Of a stretch of DNA of 7,943 nt, positions 5,688 to 7,943 are shown piece after piece. Origin of the DNA: Lamprobacter sp046541315 (lineage in GTDB: Bacteria; Pseudomonadota; Gammaproteobacteria; Chromatiales; Chromatiaceae); the NCBI RefSeq assembly GCF_046541315.1, contig NZ_JBKHDN010000129.1, positions 1 to 7,943 on the forward strand, read 5' to 3'. Both the position numbers and the translations under genes were made by a program. The notes under the pieces are model-generated. The model was not told the origin of the DNA and did no database searches. It saw nothing but the letters and a program-made list of their open reading frames with translations. Numbering within the stretch: position 1 is the first letter of the stretch; each line of letters opens with the position of its first letter.

Positions 5688-6428
5688 ATGTCGACTGAGC
5701 GGGCGCCGCGTTTTCCGAACCCGCATGTTGCGCCGCGCCTCGTGCTCTATCCGCTGACCGGCGGCGGTGTCGCGCTCGACTGGCGCCTCGATCCCGGACT
5801 GGTGGCGCAGGCGCGCGCTGCCTTTGTGGGGCCGCCGCCGGTCGCCAAGCTCTACTTGCGTCGCGTCGATGGTGCCTCTCTCGCCGCGGCGATCCTGCCC
5901 GCTGATCCGGCGCATCGACCGACCGGCCAGGCCCGCTTCGAGGAGCCCGTGGTGGGCTCCTTGCGGGCCGAACTCGGCCTCGAGGATCCGTGCGGGAGCG
6001 CCTGGTTGTTGCTGGCGCGCTCGAATCGGCTCGAGGCCGTTCCCGACTCGACCGGACTCGCGACCAAGCTCGGCGCCCGCCAGCCGGAAGCCCGCGTCGC
6101 CGCCGAGCAGGTTCGATTGGACCCCCAGCCGCCAAACCGGCAAGATGTTGCCCCATCGGAATCGCACGCCGCGCGCGGCAGCGGCCCGCTCAGTCCCTAT
6201 CCATCCGCTGACGAGGCCATGATCCAGGGCGAATTGCATGTCTTCGGTCGCGCCGCGCCGGGCAGCCTGCTCGACCTCGGTGGGCATCCCTTGCGGGTCG
6301 GACCGGGCGGGCGTTTCTCGTTTCGCGTCGCCCTCGACGATCCGGAACTGCTCGCCGCACTCCTCGCGCGATTGCCACGGCTGCCGGTCGCCGAGCGTGA
6401 ATCCCCATCCTTCCAGGCATCTGATTAG
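5688..6428 (+). CDS. DUF4912-like protein linked to glycogen synthase
   Basis: A 246-residue protein of unknown function with no signal peptide or membrane segment. Residues about 14-119 look like a DUF4912 domain: a short strand ending in LDWRL (30-34), a helix, KLYLRRVDG (54-62), GSLRAELGL (90-98), and the final WLLLARSNRLEAVP (106-119) with the typical ARSN motif. Residues about 120-178 are a Pro/Ala/Arg-rich, probably disordered linker. Residues 179-216 form a second small beta unit (IQGELHVFGRAAPGS, then PLRVGPGGRFSFR), resembling the 'G-x-PGA, V-x-PDGRFS' C-terminal part found in DUF4912 proteins. The gene ends 11 bases before glgA and shares its strand, so the two are almost certainly co-transcribed. 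From memory, DUF4912 genes often sit near GT5 synthases and GH57 proteins, which suggests a role with alpha-glucans; this is inference. The linker is proline-rich enough to vary in length between strains. Confidence 0.75.
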   Translation: MSTERAPRFPNPHVAPRLVLYPLTGGGVALDWRLDPGLVAQARAAFVGPPPVAKLYLRRVDGASLAAAILPADPAHRPTGQARFEEPVVGSLRAELGLEDPCGSAWLLLARSNRLEAVPDSTGLATKLGARQPEARVAAEQVRLDPQPPNRQDVAPSESHAARGSGPLSPYPSADEAMIQGELHVFGRAAPGSLLDLGGHPLRVGPGGRFSFRVALDDPELLAALLARLPRLPVAERESPSFQASD

Positions 6429-6432
6429 AGAG
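6428..6432 (+). promoter_or_regulatory. Ribosome binding site of glgA
   Basis: GAGAG ends 7 bases before the glgA ATG at 6440. Its first G is the last base of the preceding stop codon (TAG, 6426-6428), so ribosomes leaving the upstream gene could reinitiate here. Confidence 0.5.
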
Positions 6433-6439
6433 CGGTTGT

Positions 6440-7912
6440 ATGTATATCCTGATGGCCACGCCGGAGTGCGCGCCGGTCGCCAAGGCCGGCGGACTTGGCG
6501 ACTTCGTCCAGGGACTCTCCCGCGAACTCGCGGTTCAGGGTCATCGAGTCGAGATCATCCTGCCGAGATACGATTGCCTGCGTTACGACCGCGTGCGCGG
6601 CATGACCTGCGAGCAGGCCGATCTCTGGGTGCCGTTCTATGACCGCGCCGTGCATTGCGATGTCGAGGTCGGCGAGGTCGATGGGCTGCGCTGCTACTTC
6701 ATCGATGCCCATTGCGAACATGGCTTCTTCAACCGTGGCGCCATCTACGGCGAAGCCGACGACAGCACGCGCTTTGCCTTCTTCTCGCGCGCCATCCTCG
6801 AATTCCTGCTCGTCTCTGGCAAGCGCCCGGACGTCATCCACTGCAACGAATGGCAGACCGGGCTGGTGCCAGTGCTGCTGTTCGAGCGTTACGCCGCGCT
6901 CGGGCTGGAGAAGACGCGCGTGTGCTACTCATTGCACAATCTCGGCCATCAAGGCTGGAGCACGCCGGCTGTGCTCGAGATGAATGGCCTCGATGTCGGG
7001 CGCTTGATGGCGCCGGATCGACTGCAAGACCCCGGCAATCCTCAAACCGTCAACCTGATGAAGGGCGGTATCGTCTTCTCCAACTTCGTCACCACCGTCT
7101 CGCCGCGCTATGCCTGGGAGATCCAGCACACCGATCAGGGCGTTGGCTTGCAGGGCGTGCTGCGCACGCATGACCACAAGTTCGGCGGTGTGCTCAATGG
7201 CATCGACACCACGACCTGGAATCCGGCGACCGATCCCTTCATCGCCGCTCACTACAGCCTGGAGCAGTTGCCGGCGAAAGACGAGAACACGCGCGCCCTG
7301 CGCGCGCGGCTTGGCCTGGCCGATGCGCCCAAGCCCATCGTCGCCGTGGTCAGCCGGCTCGACCGCCAAAAGGGCATCGAGCTGATCCGCCATGGCATCG
7401 ACGCCAGTCTGGCCCGGGACGCGCAGTTCGTGCTGCTCGGCAGCGCCCAGGAGCCAGCCATCAATGCCCTGTTCTGGGATGCCAAGCAGGCGCTCGCCGA
7501 GCATCCCGATGCCCATCTGGAGCTTGGCTACGACGAGGAGCTGGCGCACCTGATCTACGCTGGCGCCGACATGATCCTGATCCCGAGCGTCTACGAACCC
7601 TGCGGCCTGACGCAGATGATCGCGATGCGGTATGGCTGCGTGCCCATCGTGCGCCGCGTCGGCGGGCTTGCCGATACCGTGTTCGACGCCAATTACAGCG
7701 ATCGTCCCTACGCCGAGCGCAACGGCTATGTCTTCGACGAGCCGACCTTCGAGGGCCTGGAATCCGCGCTCGGTCGGGCGATTGGCCTGTGGCGGGACTA
7801 TCCCGACCATTTTCGGCAGTTGCGCCTCAACGGCATGCGCATGGACAACTCCTGGGCGCGGCCGGCGCAGGATTATCTCAATATCTACGAGCATATTCGG
7901 GTGCGCGCCTGA
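6440..7912 (+). CDS. glgA: Glycogen synthase, ADP-glucose type (GT5), SSIII/IV-like
   Basis: A 490-residue cytoplasmic glucosyltransferase that adds glucose from ADP-glucose to the non-reducing end of alpha-1,4-glucan. Its two Rossmann-like (GT-B) halves show the GT5 marks: KAGGLGD at 15-21 (Lys15 contacts ADP-glucose), HCNEWQTG and SLHNLGHQGW in the first half, VLNGIDTTTWNP at the domain junction, VSRLDRQKG with Arg306 and Lys311, and EPCGLTQ with catalytic-region Glu386. Usual bacterial GlgA is about 477 residues. Stretches such as QFVLLGSA, LGYDEELAHLIYAGADMILIPS and AMRYGCVPIVRRVGGLADTVFD resemble plant starch synthases III/IV and cyanobacterial GlgA2 more than E. coli GlgA, as judged from memory. 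It follows the DUF4912-like gene by 11 bases, and its stop overlaps a further start (TGATG). Confidence 0.95.
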   Translation: MYILMATPECAPVAKAGGLGDFVQGLSRELAVQGHRVEIILPRYDCLRYDRVRGMTCEQADLWVPFYDRAVHCDVEVGEVDGLRCYFIDAHCEHGFFNRGAIYGEADDSTRFAFFSRAILEFLLVSGKRPDVIHCNEWQTGLVPVLLFERYAALGLEKTRVCYSLHNLGHQGWSTPAVLEMNGLDVGRLMAPDRLQDPGNPQTVNLMKGGIVFSNFVTTVSPRYAWEIQHTDQGVGLQGVLRTHDHKFGGVLNGIDTTTWNPATDPFIAAHYSLEQLPAKDENTRALRARLGLADAPKPIVAVVSRLDRQKGIELIRHGIDASLARDAQFVLLGSAQEPAINALFWDAKQALAEHPDAHLELGYDEELAHLIYAGADMILIPSVYEPCGLTQMIAMRYGCVPIVRRVGGLADTVFDANYSDRPYAERNGYVFDEPTFEGLESALGRAIGLWRDYPDHFRQLRLNGMRMDNSWARPAQDYLNIYEHIRVRA

Positions 7913-7943
7913 TGCCGTCAGTCATGAAAGCCGACGCGCCCGC
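7912..7943 (+). CDS. Start of a further gene, cut by the window edge
   Basis: An ATG overlaps the glgA stop as TGATG (7910-7914) and the frame stays open to the window end. The first residues would be MPSVMKADAP. A second in-frame ATG at 7924 is an alternative start. The overlap suggests translational coupling with glgA and one operon. With about ten codons visible no family can be named; an alpha-glucan enzyme such as a GH57 protein would fit the context but is a guess. Confidence 0.4.
   Translation, partial: MPSVMKADAP

Noticed and set aside
4125..6287. A 720-codon open frame on the minus strand, antisense to argH and the DUF4912-like gene
   Set aside because: ArgH on the other strand has every catalytic motif, while this frame gives a Gly/Arg/His-rich protein with no recognisable fold. 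Long antisense frames are expected in GC-rich DNA. It also crosses a gene boundary.
6929..7894. A 321-codon minus-strand frame antisense to glgA
   Set aside because: Shadow of the GlgA coding frame with no recognisable motifs.

Overview
The window is GC-rich chromosomal DNA from what looks like a gammaproteobacterium, most likely a purple sulfur bacterium or relative (Chromatiales). That lineage is an inference from the protein flavour, the high-GC codon use and the argH/hemC neighbourhood; nothing in the sequence proves it. The genes are mostly core metabolism. I see no rRNA, tRNA, CRISPR array, insertion sequence or phage gene.

Left part (1-2037): a minus-strand SDR-type NAD(P)-binding sugar-epimerase-like protein (22-891) is divergent from a plus-strand [2Fe-2S]/FAD/NAD(P)H reductase (1006-2037). 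They share a 114-bp intergenic region. A hairpin just after the SDR stop may be its terminator, cut off by the window edge.

Middle part (2041-3962): hemC and hemD form a minus-strand, translationally coupled pair (ATGA overlap) for uroporphyrinogen III synthesis. hemD runs tail to tail into the reductase gene with only 3 bp between the stop codons. HemC carries an extra low-complexity tail of about 45 residues. HemD carries an insertion made of four degenerate 7-residue repeats. A 255-bp divergent region separates hemC from argH.

Right part (4218-7943): argH (argininosuccinate lyase) is followed on the same strand by a DUF4912-like protein of unknown function, then 11 bp later by glgA. This GlgA (GT5, ADP-glucose-using) resembles the plant SSIII/SSIV and cyanobacterial GlgA2 group. 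A further reading frame opens on the glgA stop (TGATG) and leaves the window. The last three frames look like one alpha-glucan operon.

The features most worth following are the DUF4912-GlgA pair, the repeat insertion in HemD with the HemC tail, and the compact argH/hemC divergent region, which lacks the algZ-algR genes found between these two genes in Pseudomonas. I found no clear evidence of an entirely new multi-gene system. The very long antisense frames are best explained as high-GC shadows.
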